From Rattus norvegicus (lineage: Eukaryota; Chordata; Mammalia; Rodentia; Muridae): a DNA stretch of 64,000 nucleotides. The DNA is taken from positions 46,055,725 to 46,119,724 of the forward strand of contig NC_086031.1 of NCBI RefSeq assembly GCF_036323735.1, written 5' to 3'. Position numbers and translations under genes: made by a program. The notes under the pieces are model-generated. The model did no database searches, was not told the origin of the DNA, and saw only the letters and a list, made by a program, of their open reading frames with translations. This document shows, piece after piece, positions 45,179 to 56,300 of this stretch; position 1 is the stretch's first letter, and each line of letters begins with the position of its first letter.

Positions 45179-45895
45179 AATTGACCCAGAGAGATGAGAC
45201 CAGGCTGTGATGGGCCAGCCTGTGGTTCTCAAGCCTCTGGAATTGTTTGTGGGGGGAATGTGGAACCATCTGAAAGTTCGCACTAATAAAGACCTTGCAC
45301 AGAGGAAGCAGAGCGTATGGGTGATTCTTGTGGGAGCTTCGAAGACCAGAAAGGCAACAAAAACCCTGGCAGTTGAGGTCTGGCTCATGAGACAAAGACT
45401 GTCTGAGCTGGGCTGAGGATGGTGTTATATTTGGCCCAGAATCTGGTTTCAATTTACCTGTTTCCCAGGAACTTGGGTGAAATTGAATTTAAAAATGGAC
45501 CAGATTGTTTGGCAGAGAAACTCAAGGCAGGACAGTTCTCAGGCTGGTACTGAGACAGCTGCTATAACTGCTTCAGCACCCCTGAAGAACACCCTTCTCT
45601 GTACTGCATGGGCAGAATAAGGAAGGTGTCCGGAGGGCAGTTCCCCAAACTCCAAAAGGCAGTGTGGATATCCAGAGATGAGCTCAAGCTGGACTGTAGC
45701 ATCTCTGGCATTTAGATAAAAGCCAGAATTCCTCCGGAACTTGTGAGACCTGTTCCCATCTGCCACAGGAATCATTTCCCCTACTTCTGGTGGAAGGGAC
45801 CTATGGCTGGCTCCCCAAGGTGCTATTAGCAGCATCTCAAAGCCCATGCTGGCTCCAGGCTTCCTCAGTCTCCCAAGTACCAGTTAACATATTTC

Positions 45896-46086
45896 TTTTT
45901 TTTTTTTTTTAAGATTTATTCATTTATTATATATCAGTACACTGTAGCTGTCTTCAGATACACCAGAAGAGGGCATCAGATCTCTTTACAGATGGTTGTG
46001 AGCCACCATGTGGTTGCTGGGAATTGAACTCAGGGCCTCTGGAAGAGCATTTGGGGCTCTTAACCACTGAGCCATCTCTCCAGCCC
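45896..46086 (-). repeat. B2 SINE (antisense) with 17-bp TSD
   Basis: Flanked by 'accagttaacatatttc' at 45879-45895 and 46087-46103. Confidence 0.96.
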
Positions 46087-46201
46087 ACCAGTTAACATAT
46101 TTCAAAGTTTAGACTAGCATCCCGACCCTTCTCACCTCCGCCCCTGCCCTACACTCCCTCAGCTCATAGTTACTCACCCTTATAGTCAGACTATTCTTAC
46201 T

Positions 46202-46203
<2 letters not shown>

Positions 46204-46260
<57 letters not shown>

Positions 46261-46285
46261 TGCTCTCTCTCTCTGCTCTTCTCTA
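46204..46285. repeat. (TC)n microsatellite
   Basis: About 25 pure TC units, then interrupted TCTT/GCTC units. Confidence 0.97.
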
Positions 46286-47967
46286 TCTCTTGGCCATGTT
46301 GAGTCTGCTGGCTCTGTTAAGTCTGTCTTTCTCTGCTCTGAACTCTCCAGAATGCCTTTGGACATTTTCCTTCTTTTATCGACAGTAAAAACCTTAACCA
46401 TATCATGGAGTAGTCGTGTCTGCAGTTTCTTTACTGTGCCCCCTCGAATACAGAAGGTACAAGATCAGGGAAGCCATGGAATCTCGCTCCACTTTTACAG
46501 AGAGCGGCTGGGGCCAGGAGACATGTGGCAGAGTCCTAGTCCCTGCTCGTCAACTGTGTGAGATAGTGAAGGTGACGCCTAAGTTGCTATGGAGATCACA
46601 GAATACTGGAGATGCCAGAAATGTGGGCTGTCCACTGAGGAAACCTGCATGCAGAGCAGGGCTGACTCAAGAGAGAAGTCTGTGCTACAGGCATCAGATA
46701 TGGAGGGATGGAGGGCTAGCCCCTTAGCGGCCCAGTTGACTTCATTAGGAACCTCAAGTCCTAGACACAGACCTATGCAACTGAGAATTTGTTGTCTGGG
46801 TCTTTCTTTGTTCTGATCATTCCTGGTTCTTCTCTTTGGGGATAGGAATGTTAACTCGGTGCCATCGTGTGTTAGAAGTATGGGTCTGGCATAGCCTTGG
46901 TGGGGGTGGAATGACATGGTTTCCAGCCCTGGAGTAGGGCATGAACCTCCACAAGTGTCAGTGACTGCTGTGGGCATGAAAGGCTTGCTTGTATGATAAT
47001 GTAGATAATCTACATTCCTGCTTTAAGGAATGTCTTCCCTGCTAACAATGACTCCATGATAATCACAGACAGAGTGTGGGTAATGTTTCAGCAAAATGGT
47101 AAACACTGGGACCTTCAGGACAGTCCTTAGGTTGTGGAAAAGAACTCTAAAATCATGAGTGTTTAAAATATGTAATTTCTCAACTATGCAAAAATAAAAG
47201 ATGCAGTATGAATTATATGAGGGGGCTTCACAAATCTAAAGGAACAGAGGCAGCTGCACTATGAACCAGCTCGTTATAAAGGTACTAAGGGAGGAGAAAA
47301 AGAGATTTAGGGAATGATGATCACGGGAGATCCTACTCAGCTAAGTTTTTATGCTTACAAAGGCAGATAGATTCCTGAGTTCAGAGTTGGCCTGGGACAG
47401 AGCAAGGCTAGGCCCAGGCATGGTAGAAATGGTAATTTCAGGGCAGGGTCCCACTCAGCTAGTTTATTGTCTGTGCTTAACAGAGGCAGGCAGATCTTTA
47501 AATTCTTTTGCAATGTTTAAAAAAAAAATGTGCTTCCCGTCTTCTCCAAATCCAAGGGCTGGGTCAAAAAGGGGACCTGGAGTAAATGACTGGATTGAAA
47601 TGCAAAATAAAGGACTGGGGTTATGATCTGCAAGAGATGAGCTATCCAGAAAATTTTTTAGAATAGCAAGAGAGAACTGCTTGGAGAACTGTCTGAAGCA
47701 GAAAACAGAGAGGGAGAGCTGTCTGGAGATCTCCAGAGAGAAAGCAGAACAGAGAGAAAGCCATCTGGAAAGCTGCCTTGAGCAGGACATAGACAACCAG
47801 CTTGGACCCATGATTTGTTTTGCCGCTCACAGACACCCACCCCTTTTCTTAGAACCCCTCTTGAAGCTGAGGCTGGTCCCTGGCATTTAACTTTTATTTC
47901 ATAGGAACTCACATATAAGAGGTTGCTTTGGGTCTGATTGAAACATGAAGTTTGGACTTCTTAAAGG

Positions 47968-48150
47968 TGTTAAAATTGGGGGCTAGTGAGATGACTCACC
48001 GGTTAGGAGCACTGTCTGCTCTTCCAGAGGTCCTGAGTTCAATTCCCAGCAACCACAAGGTGGCCCATGACTATCTAGAAAGAAGTCTGATGCCCTCTTC
48101 TGGCATGTAAGTGTACATGCAGATAGAGCACTCATACATTAAAAAAATGT
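47968..48150 (+). repeat. B2 SINE
   Basis: 'gctagtgagatgactcaccg' start, 'ttccagaggtcctgagttca' and an A-rich tail. Moderately diverged. Confidence 0.9.
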
Positions 48151-48229
48151 TAAAGTTATTAAAGACTAGGAGGCTTTTGAAGTTGGATTAAGTGGTGAGG
48201 GAGCGGTTGTATTATAAAATGATCTTGAG

Positions 48230-48403
48230 GACTGGAGAGATGGCTCGGTGGTTAAGAACATGGACTGCTCTTCCAGAGGTCCTGAGTTCAATTCCCAGAA
48301 ACCACATGGTGGCTCACAACCATCTGTAATGGGATCAGATGCCCTCTTCTGGTGTGTCTGAAGACAGTGACATATATAATAAGTAAATAAATCTTTAAAA
48401 AAA
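48230..48403 (+). repeat. B2 SINE with 16-bp TSD
   Basis: Near consensus and flanked by 'ataaaatgatcttgag' at 48214-48229 and 48404-48419. Confidence 0.97.
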
Positions 48404-48490
48404 ATAAAATGATCTTGAGATTACGGAAGGGTTATGGCATAAGTGATGTGTTTGAGTGTCAGTTTGACAAAGGGCAGGATCTCGGTCGTT

Positions 48491-48832
48491 AGTGTTGTCA
48501 GCCTGGCATAACCTGGGAGACAAACCTCCAGGGACACCTGTGATGGACTACTTAGCCTCTGGCATGCCTGAGAGTGACTGATGATAGGTTAACTGAGGAG
48601 GGGAACCATCCTCAAAGTGGTACAAGAAAGAGGAACTGGGAGGGGTGCAGGCATTCATCAAGCTCTGCTCCCTGCTTATGGATGTGAGGTGACCAGCAGT
48701 CACTCCGACCTCCCACCATCTTGGTTTTTCTGTGTGAGGGACTACATCGCTGTGAGTCAAAGCTGTGTCTCCCCTGAGTTACTTTTGTCAGGATATTTTA
48801 TCACAGCGACAGGAAACGAGTCTAAGACTGGT
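48491..48832 (+). mobile_element. MaLR-type LTR
   Basis: 'tgtcagcctggcataacctg', 'ctccagggacacctgtgatg' and 'atattttatcacagcgacag' follow an MT/ORR1-type LTR. Its end, 'gagtctaagactgg', lacks a clear CA plus duplication. Confidence 0.65.
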
Positions 48833-48839
48833 TATCCGA

Positions 48840-50675
48840 GAGCTACTCAGTCACTCAGGACCTAGTGCCCCAGAGTGGCGGAGGAAGAAGGCCAAAGCAG
48901 GCATCTAATATGGAGGGATGTGACAAGTGGTGTCACATCTCGTCACTGTACCGGTGTGCCCTGGCCTGTCTGTCTGAGGAAAGTCGATACACTCGTCTAC
49001 AGCCAGCTACTGAGCACCAGCAATGTCACCAGCCATTGTCATAATAGGTAGAGCAGGAAATGGGGCCCTTTTAAATTGGTGAGGGGTGGTAGGCCTGGGA
49101 AGGGGAGGGAGAGATGGGTGAAGGTAGGGCCACTTGGAGCAGAGGACAGTGGCCTTCTGGCACTGTCGGAGTTGTTCTGCTCCAGCCTCTGTGTGTCCTG
49201 CTCGGTTTCAAGCACATGCTCTTCAAGACTTCTGCGAGAATATTCTACCCCTGGCTGTCCACCCAGTTCCTCCATTATCTACCCTTCCTACTTCCCCTGA
49301 CGCTATCAGAGACCTCTGGCCACACCAGCATGACCACCCCTGCCCTTCCCGGGTGTAGCTGTAGCTCATTTCATTGAACTTCTGGCCCCTGTGCCCAGCT
49401 GGGCAAAACTCATATAGAGAGGCAAGCACACTGCCTGGCACATGGTGCCTGACAAAGGCCACCTGGACCCTCAGGTCTGAGCTATCAGAAGCAAGGAGGA
49501 GTGTCTTGTACCTGACCTGTTCTGGTTGGTGCCCAGCAGGTGACCTATGTCTATGCTGATGATTTGCTCTGTACAGAGCAGGTTCTGGAGTTCTAAATTG
49601 GAAGCAAGTGTCCAAACAAGGGTGAAGAAAAATGGACCATAAGCAGCCAAACTGCTTTGAGGGAGGAAGAAAGGGGTTTTCCAGGCATCAGCTCTGACCC
49701 CCAGCTCCATACTTCAGGGCTGTGGTTTGGAGACATGAAGAAGGGTGTCTGAGTCTGTGAGGAGTCATCAGGACCAAGGAGCTTCTGGCTTAGAAGGTTG
49801 ACAGGACCTGGGGATGGATTCTGTAGGAGAGGCCTATGGTATCTGGAAGAGTGGGACAGGCAGAGCCACCCAACCCTAGGTCTATCCGTGGGAGCGTGGG
49901 CCCTGCTCTGCAGAAATCAACAGTCAGGGCCTTCTGGTCAGTAGCTATAAGTGGGCACAGGAGAGGGAAGGTCAGATGGGGCCCTGGGCACTCCTGACCT
50001 AACATCAAGGACAGAAAATGTCATGCCAGAAGGGACAATGACTCACCAGGGACTCCAGCAGAAAGGCTTCTGTTTAGGAGAGTGGTACACTTATCAGGAA
50101 ATGACTTCTGTGTACCAGGAACCAGGGCTCCAAGGCCCAGGGCTGGGCTGTAGCTCAGCTTGGTCCCTAGGGCACTAGCAGTGGCTCCTGCAGCCCATCA
50201 GCCCTGGCAGCTCAGAGCGCAGCCCTGCCTCCTTTATCCAGTTCTCCTCTCCAGAGCCTTCCTGTCTCCTGGGTCCATGTAAGCCTGCAGTTAGCCTGTC
50301 CTTCAGGTCTAAACCCCTGCCCTCCCTACCCCACAGGTCAGCAGCATTCTTGGTTGAAAGTTCCCTGACCCAGGCACCTCCCCGTCTCCCCACAACCAGA
50401 GCCAAAGCACAGGGACAGTGGCACAGGAAGGTTCTGGAAGACGCAGCTGCATCTGCACACAGTAGGCCTGCGGTATGATAATCGTGGGCCTTCACAGTGC
50501 TGCTCCAGGAAGCTGCAAACTCTGCTTCTCCTTCTCTTGTTTCCGGCTTCCCCAGCCTCACTGTTTACATGTTCCCTTTCCTCTACCCTCTCCTCCCTGA
50601 AGACTAGGAAGGCTGGGCCGCACACAAATCCAGGGCTCTGGAATGCTGGGAAGGTTTGTTGCTGTTGATTTGTTT
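48840..50675. other. Intergenic block downstream of Cdk18, unique
   Basis: About 1.8 kb with no repeat I recognise and moderately high GC. Open frames on both strands overlap without codon-like bias or family signatures. No gene called. Confidence 0.4.
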
Positions 50676-50679
50676 TTTA

Positions 50680-50890
50680 CTGGTGCTGAGGAGGGAACTT
50701 GGGGGCTCACAGTACTCTGGGACTTTGTACACAGCAGGCAAGGCCTGTGCCACAGAGCCATGTCCCCAGGTCTTAACAGACTTGAGATTCTAACTTGTTA
50801 TGTGACCTGAGGCCAGACCCTTCAAGCCCCGGGGTCTCAAGTGTTTATATATGAGGAAGAGGTTGTAGTGGGGATTTGATGAGATGGATC
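50680..50890. repeat. ID-like (antisense) and MIR-like fragments
   Basis: 50680-50775 keeps 'caggcaaggcctgtgccaca' (antisense ID/B4). 50775-50890 keeps 'cttgttatgtgacctgaggc' (sense MIR). Confidence 0.5.
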
Positions 50891-50911
50891 CAGACATTAC
50901 GGGTGGGCACA

Positions 50912-50959
50912 GGGTAGGGGGCAGGGGGCAGGGGGCAGAGGGCAGAGGGCAAAGGGGAG
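50912..50959 (+). repeat. GGGGGCA heptamer array (G-quadruplex-prone)
   Basis: Successive units GGGTA, GGGGGCA, GGGGGCA, GGGGGCA, GAGGGCA, GAGGGCA, AAGGGG give at least four G3+ runs with 2-4-base loops on the plus strand. Confidence 0.92.
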
Positions 50960-51428
50960 GCACTTAGTGTCCAGGTTGCATGGAGTCATCTCACTGGATC
51001 CCAGCCTGCGTGTTTCCTTTCCCTTATAGGAATCACTAGTTGTTGCTTAAGAGGTTCCACACTCTGACGCTTTGAAGAGGACTAGTGTGGGGAAGTGGTG
51101 TGAGGCCAAGGACCAAGCCCTGCCCCACTCCAACTCCCAGGGCTTTTGTCGAGGAAGCAAGAGCACCACAGAACAGGTAAGGCCAGGAGGCATGCCTTAG
51201 GGCTTGGCATTCTGTATGGTCTCAGAACAGCTTTGAGCTGTGCGTTGGCAAATGGCTGGATTCTTGATACTCGATTCTCGAGCTGCGTGACTGGAGGTGC
51301 AGCCAGATATGAGGGAGGTGTTCTGAGAGCAGCAGGAGGTGAACTAGGACTAGTTCTGCGCTCACTACTGCTCTGGCCATGGCCACTTCAATACCAACTT
51401 ACAAGTTATCCCGGCCCCTGCTCCCTCT

Positions 51429-51474
51429 ACCTCAGAGAGAGAGAGAGACAGATAGAAGATAGACAGACACATAC

Positions 51475-51517
<43 letters not shown>

Positions 51518-51530
51518 CAGAGACAGGCAG
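51429..51530. repeat. (ACAG)n microsatellite with GA lead-in
   Basis: GAGA and ACAGAT units turn into about 11 ACAG units (51476-51520). It lies next to the tail side of a B1 fragment at 51545-51612. Confidence 0.96.
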
Positions 51531-51544
51531 ACGGGGAGGGGGCA

Positions 51545-51612
51545 TGTCTCTCCCCACCGGTCTCTGCTCCCTTAGTGCTGAGATTAAAGGTATACACCAT
51601 TAAACCTGGCCT
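51545..51612 (-). repeat. B1 fragment (antisense)
   Basis: 'cttagtgctgagattaaagg' and 'acaccattaaacctggcc' are an antisense B1 head. Confidence 0.7.
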
Positions 51613-53306
51613 AGCACTCTCTGTATCTCTGTGCCCTTCCCATCCCAAGAAACCAAGGAGCCACGTGGTTTTGGCAGAGTGATCCATGGAGTCCGGAGCC
51701 CACACCCCTCTTCAGGATTCCCTCAGGGCTATCCTCATTGGTCACCACAGGCACACCCTAGACCAAGGGCAGGACAGAACACCAATGTCCAGGCAGTTTC
51801 TGTCTTACCCATGACCCTTGGTAGCCTTTACCAGAGTTGATATGACCTCATAGGTAGCATGGCAGTTACCAGAGTCCTCCCAGCCCCACCCCAGGGCAGG
51901 CAGAGAGATGTGCAGAGACCAGACTCTCGTTAACCGTTTGTATGTATGTCTCAGCAAACCCAGACACCTCGAGTTGTCAGTCCTCTGTCTCTGACATTGT
52001 CCTATCACTGGCCTTTTCTGAATGAGACTGCTCACTTCTTTTTGTACAACATGAATTAAATATATTCTCTGTCTTTGCTCTGAGTCACGACATTCACAGT
52101 CAGTGGGAAAGGGGGTTAGGGAGAACCCAGGCTCCAAGGGGTTAGGATGGCATGGAGCTTGACCTCCCTTTGACCTTTGCCCTTCAAGTTCAGCCAAATG
52201 TTGGGGAGACCCTAGAACAGGAGGGGAGTACAGAGGAAGGGTGCCTTCCCTGGGGATGTAGGATGAGGCTGTCAGGATCAAACCTGCTGCAACCTCACTT
52301 CTCTCCAGCTTAGGCTGTGGTGCCGACGCCCTCCCCACCCTCTCTGTGGAGGTCGGTGCCAGGGTCAGGTGGACAGGGCTGGGAAGGAGGTGGAGCATGG
52401 GGGAGAGGCTGCACCAGCCCTAAAGAGCCAAGGTTACTCTGGTACCAGTGTCAAGGTGACCTTGCCTATCTGGGTGCCAGCCTCAGGACCCTGAGACAGG
52501 GTTGACTTATCAGCCCTCAGGGATGATAACACCCACGGGAATGGCTTAGGGAAGAGGGACATAGGTCAGAGTTCCAAGGACACAGCGCACTCGACCACCT
52601 GCCAGTTTAAGGCAACCCTTTCCAGACTGGGGGATGGGCACGGGGCTGGCTGAGGTGGCAGGAGTACATCTAGGAGCACGGGACACTTCCGGATGCAGTT
52701 GGACACGGGAAGCAAGCTTGTGCTTTTTAGCCTTGGTGCAAGCCAGAGGGCACAGGGCTTCTGGCAAGGAGGGGACAACAGCATGGTGGGGGTGGAGACA
52801 AGGGGAGGCACTACATTTTCTGATGCTTCGGGGACATCTGCCTTTGGGTGGGGTCAGCACACACATGGGTGCGATTCCAGGGTCCCAGGTAAGGTGCCAT
52901 ATTCCTCCTCCTCATGGGGGGAAGAAGATGAAGTAAGGGTCCAAGCAATAAGAAGGGGGTTTGTCAAGCTGATGAGCCAGCAGGGCCAGGGCCCCCACCT
53001 TCTCCTGCACGTCCACTGGGAAAGGGTCCCGGGTCCCTCCTTGACCCTCACTTCCTCCCAGGGAAGCAGCTCATGCCCCATCCCACAGTGGGTGACAAGG
53101 GATTGGTGTCCAGGCAGAGGCCACCGCAGAGCTGTGTGGCAAGCAAGGGAAGGAAGCAAATGCTACCAACAGGGCTGCTGAGTGGTCCTCCAGACTGGCC
53201 ACAGGCATTCATTGTTCAGCCCTCTGATGGCCACACAGGCCCCACACTTCCTGAATTCATGTTCCGAGTGGCCTCTCGTCCCTCAACGTGCAGCCGGGTG
53301 GGTAGC
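51613..53306 (-). other. Cdk18: 3' flank / candidate 3' UTR of Cdk18
   Basis: Immediately 3' of the Cdk18 stop in gene sense. The first part must be 3' UTR. I find no canonical AATAAA or ATTAAA on the minus strand here. The nearest variants are AATGAA near 53208-53213 and AATATA at 52061-52066, so the end of the mRNA is unresolved. No repeat is recognised at 51613-53306. Confidence 0.5.
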
Positions 53307-53341
53307 TCAGAAGATGCTCTGTCGCCGGCTCTTCCCTCGCC
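53307..53341 (-). CDS. Cdk18: Cdk18 coding exon 15 (terminal)
   Basis: Residues 441-451 (GRGKSRRQSIF) and TGA at 53307-53309. RRQS is a further basophilic kinase site. The 3' UTR continues leftward. Confidence 0.97.
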
Positions 53342-56300
53342 CTGGAGATTGGAGGGGACCAGGAGACAACAGAGGGGTGGGAAGGGGATTAAAGGGACAC
53401 CTGTCCTTCAAGAGCTCTGATCTAGTAAGCCAGGACGTACACTTGAGTTCAGGTCTCGTCTCTGTTGCTGTTAGCTTCTCGGAATCGTGACTTCCCCTCT
53501 AGGGGCCTCAGGTTCACTGTGGTGGAGGACGTGTTGTGCCAATCCCACAGGGTGTCTTAAAGACTGCATGAGACAATGCATTGGAACCACCGTGCTAGGG
53601 ACAAAGACTGCACTGGCCAGGAGCTCAAGGTCTTCACAGAGAGCACACCAGGGGCCGGGCGTCCCCTGGCTGAGACTACTATGAAAGGCAGTGTTCCAGT
53701 TTCGTCTGGGTAGGACTGGGTGAGGGAGGAACCTCCCATAAGTCTATGTGGGGAGGGGGTATTGACTTCCCATCCCAAGGGCAGACTGTGGACCCATCTT
53801 CTTCTCAAAGAAGAGACTCTTCTGGGGGAAAGGTGGCCTACTTGGCTGTTTCTAGCAAAGGTTCTGAGGGTTGGGGACAGGTGGCCCTACCTGGGTGCTG
53901 GAAGGCAAGGCCACGATAGCCTGGGTCCTTTTGGAGCTGGATCTCCTTCAGGGAGAAGATGGAGGCAGCTGGGCAAGAGAAGAGGGTGGGGGAGACCTGG
54001 GTGGAACCACTCTTCCACACCTGCCCTCCCCACAGAGCTGAGGCAGCCTCCGGTCAAGCCTCGCCCAGGAGGATCTACCATCTCAGGTGGAATCCACCCC
54101 CTGTGCTCCAAATGAGAGCTGTGAAGGGGAAACCATGTGCCCACAATGTTAGCATTCTGTCTAAGCTCCACCCCCACAGTTACCTGGCAACAGCCAGGTA
54201 CGCCTGACACTATAAAAGGGGCTGCTTGCAGGGGTTGGGGATTTAGCTCAGTGGTAGAGAGCTTGCCTAGGAAGCGCAAGGCCCCAGCTCCGGAAAAAAG
54301 AAAAAAAAGAAAAGAAGGGGCTGCTTGCCTCCTCCTCACTCTCTTGTTCTTGTTCTCTCTTGCCCCTTTGTCCCTTCTCTCCCCATTCCCCTCCCCGTTT
54401 CTCTCCACATGCTCATGGCCGGCCTCTACTCTAGTCCTCTCCTCTACTCTTCTCTATTCTCTCTGCCCTAGAACCCTCTTAACTCCCCTCCCCATGCCCT
54501 GAATAAACTCTATACTATACCGTTGTGTGGCTGGCCCCTCGCGGGGACGTGGGATACCTCAGCATGGACCCACTGAGGCACCCCCTTTGTCCCAGATCCC
54601 CATAGAACATAATTCCCCCTCTCTTTATCCTTTTACAACACAACTCAGCTGGACCCAAGGCCCCAGTCTCTGTTGTAGCTCCCACCCATACTGGCTGCCC
54701 CCTTCTGCTTCTGGCTGGCCCAGATCCTTTGGACACTTACTGTCATCGAGCTGGTGTACTCGTTCCCCGAGAGACTGGAAGTAGGGGTGACTTAGGGCCG
54801 CCTCTGCTGACATGCGACTCTTGGATTCATACTGAAAGGCACAGGGTAGGTAGGCTCTTGGGCCCTGCTGGAAAACCTTCTAGAAAATGGAACTCCTGTG
54901 CTACATTAGATGGCTGAGGTGGGAGAAGCTCCCATCTGATCCAAACCAGGCAGTCTCAGGCCTTAGGATACCAGGGTTTAGACACCAGAGCTTCCTGGGA
55001 GAGTGACTATGTCATGGGATTCACAAAAGGGCATGGCCACCATCCCTGAGTGTCAGCTCTATTAGCAGATGGCACATTAACAGCCCTTTGTCCTGTGCTG
55101 GTATCTGTCACAAAGTTGAGAAAACTAAGCCTTCTGTCCCCTGGAAATGCCCAACCAGGCCTTGGGTCCCAAGCACAGAACTAGTGCTTTAGAGTCACAG
55201 GTAGTGTCTGAACTACCAGCCTGGCTTTCTTTAGTTGTCGATGCCTGGGTAGGATGGGAGGAAACTCACCAGGAGGAGGCTGGTCAGGAGGTTGATGCCT
55301 TCAGTATCCAACCTGCAAGGAGGAGGCGCTGGCACAGGCACAGCCAGGGGCAGCTGGGGACCCGAACCTCTGGGAGGGAAATCACAGTGGGGAGCAAGGG
55401 GCCTGGGAAGGGACTACCTGGGAGCGTGGCTGAGCAGCGGTTGCGGTAGGTACCGGGGGAAGTTGTAGGCTCGAAACTCGGAGATGGATGTCACACCTGG
55501 CCACGACTCTTCTGTAGGTGTCCCTAGAGACAGGGGGCCGGGTAAGAAGTATAAGTGAAGGGCTGAGGCCAATAGGGCAACATAAGACAGCAAAGAGTAG
55601 CCAAAGCTAGCAGGTCCCCAGCCTGCACCGGCCTCGGTGCTCCTGGATGGACAAGGTTCTGGCGCCCCCTGGCGGCAAAGTGGAGAGTACCGAAAGAAAC
55701 TAACCCAGGAGACGGAAGATGAGGTGCAACTCCTCCTTGACAGTGGAGCCTGGGAAGAGGGGCTTGCCGGTGGCCATCTCATAGAGGATGCAGCCCACGC
55801 CCCTGCGGAAGCAAGGGCAACAGTGAGGCGGAAAGCACAGGCACGCCTCCTAAGGCTGCTGTGTGAGGGATCCAGTGGTCACATCTGGGCTTGTAAAACC
55901 AACCAGACTCCCACTACGGACCCTCTTTTGTGAGGCCGGAGTCCCCTTATCTCTGCTAGTCAGGGAGATTCAATACTCTCAGTTTCTAAGGAGCCCTGGG
56001 CTCGGCCAGACACCTGTGCTGGCTTTAAAGTTGAGTTGGTTTTCATTTCACACCAAATCATACGTTTTAACAATAAAATAGTATGTCCCTTCCAAGACGT
56101 TCCAGGGGAAGATTCGTCCGTCTACCCTCTGGTAATTCCCACCTCCACCCCCTGGGTAGCGTCTCAGAAGTATAGCGTTAGAGGCCCTATAAGCTTGGAG
56201 AACCTGATATATTGGAGACTTGACGTGCTAACAGTGGTACGGCAGGAAGGAGTGAAGCCTAAGGATGAAGACTTCTGCCTTCTCCTTAGACTCCTGTCTG

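Larger units (their letters stand above)
45180..47960 (+). mobile_element. MaLR/ERVL-like internal sequence, tentative
   Basis: After the LTR ending 45178 come words typical of MaLR interiors: 'ggcagagaaactcaaggcag' at about 45510, and purine-rich AGAGAG/CTGTCTGGA blocks at about 47660-47790. There is no gag, protease or pol frame. The 46100-46480 part may be a separate LTR. The 3' partner LTR may be the one at 48491, but the pairing is not proved. Confidence 0.45.

Noticed and set aside
49552..49566. YADDLL-like reading (reverse transcriptase motif) in one plus frame
   Set aside because: The frame is closed by a TGA about 11 codons before it and a TAA about 11 codons after, and no other RT block is nearby. 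Chance.
51146..51682. 178-codon plus-strand open frame
   Set aside because: It crosses the (ACAG)n microsatellite and a B1 fragment. The Asp-Arg-Gln-Thr run is repeat translation.
51805..52398. 197-codon minus-strand open frame downstream of Cdk18
   Set aside because: No family signature, no clear splice or start context, and it lies in the likely 3' flank of Cdk18.
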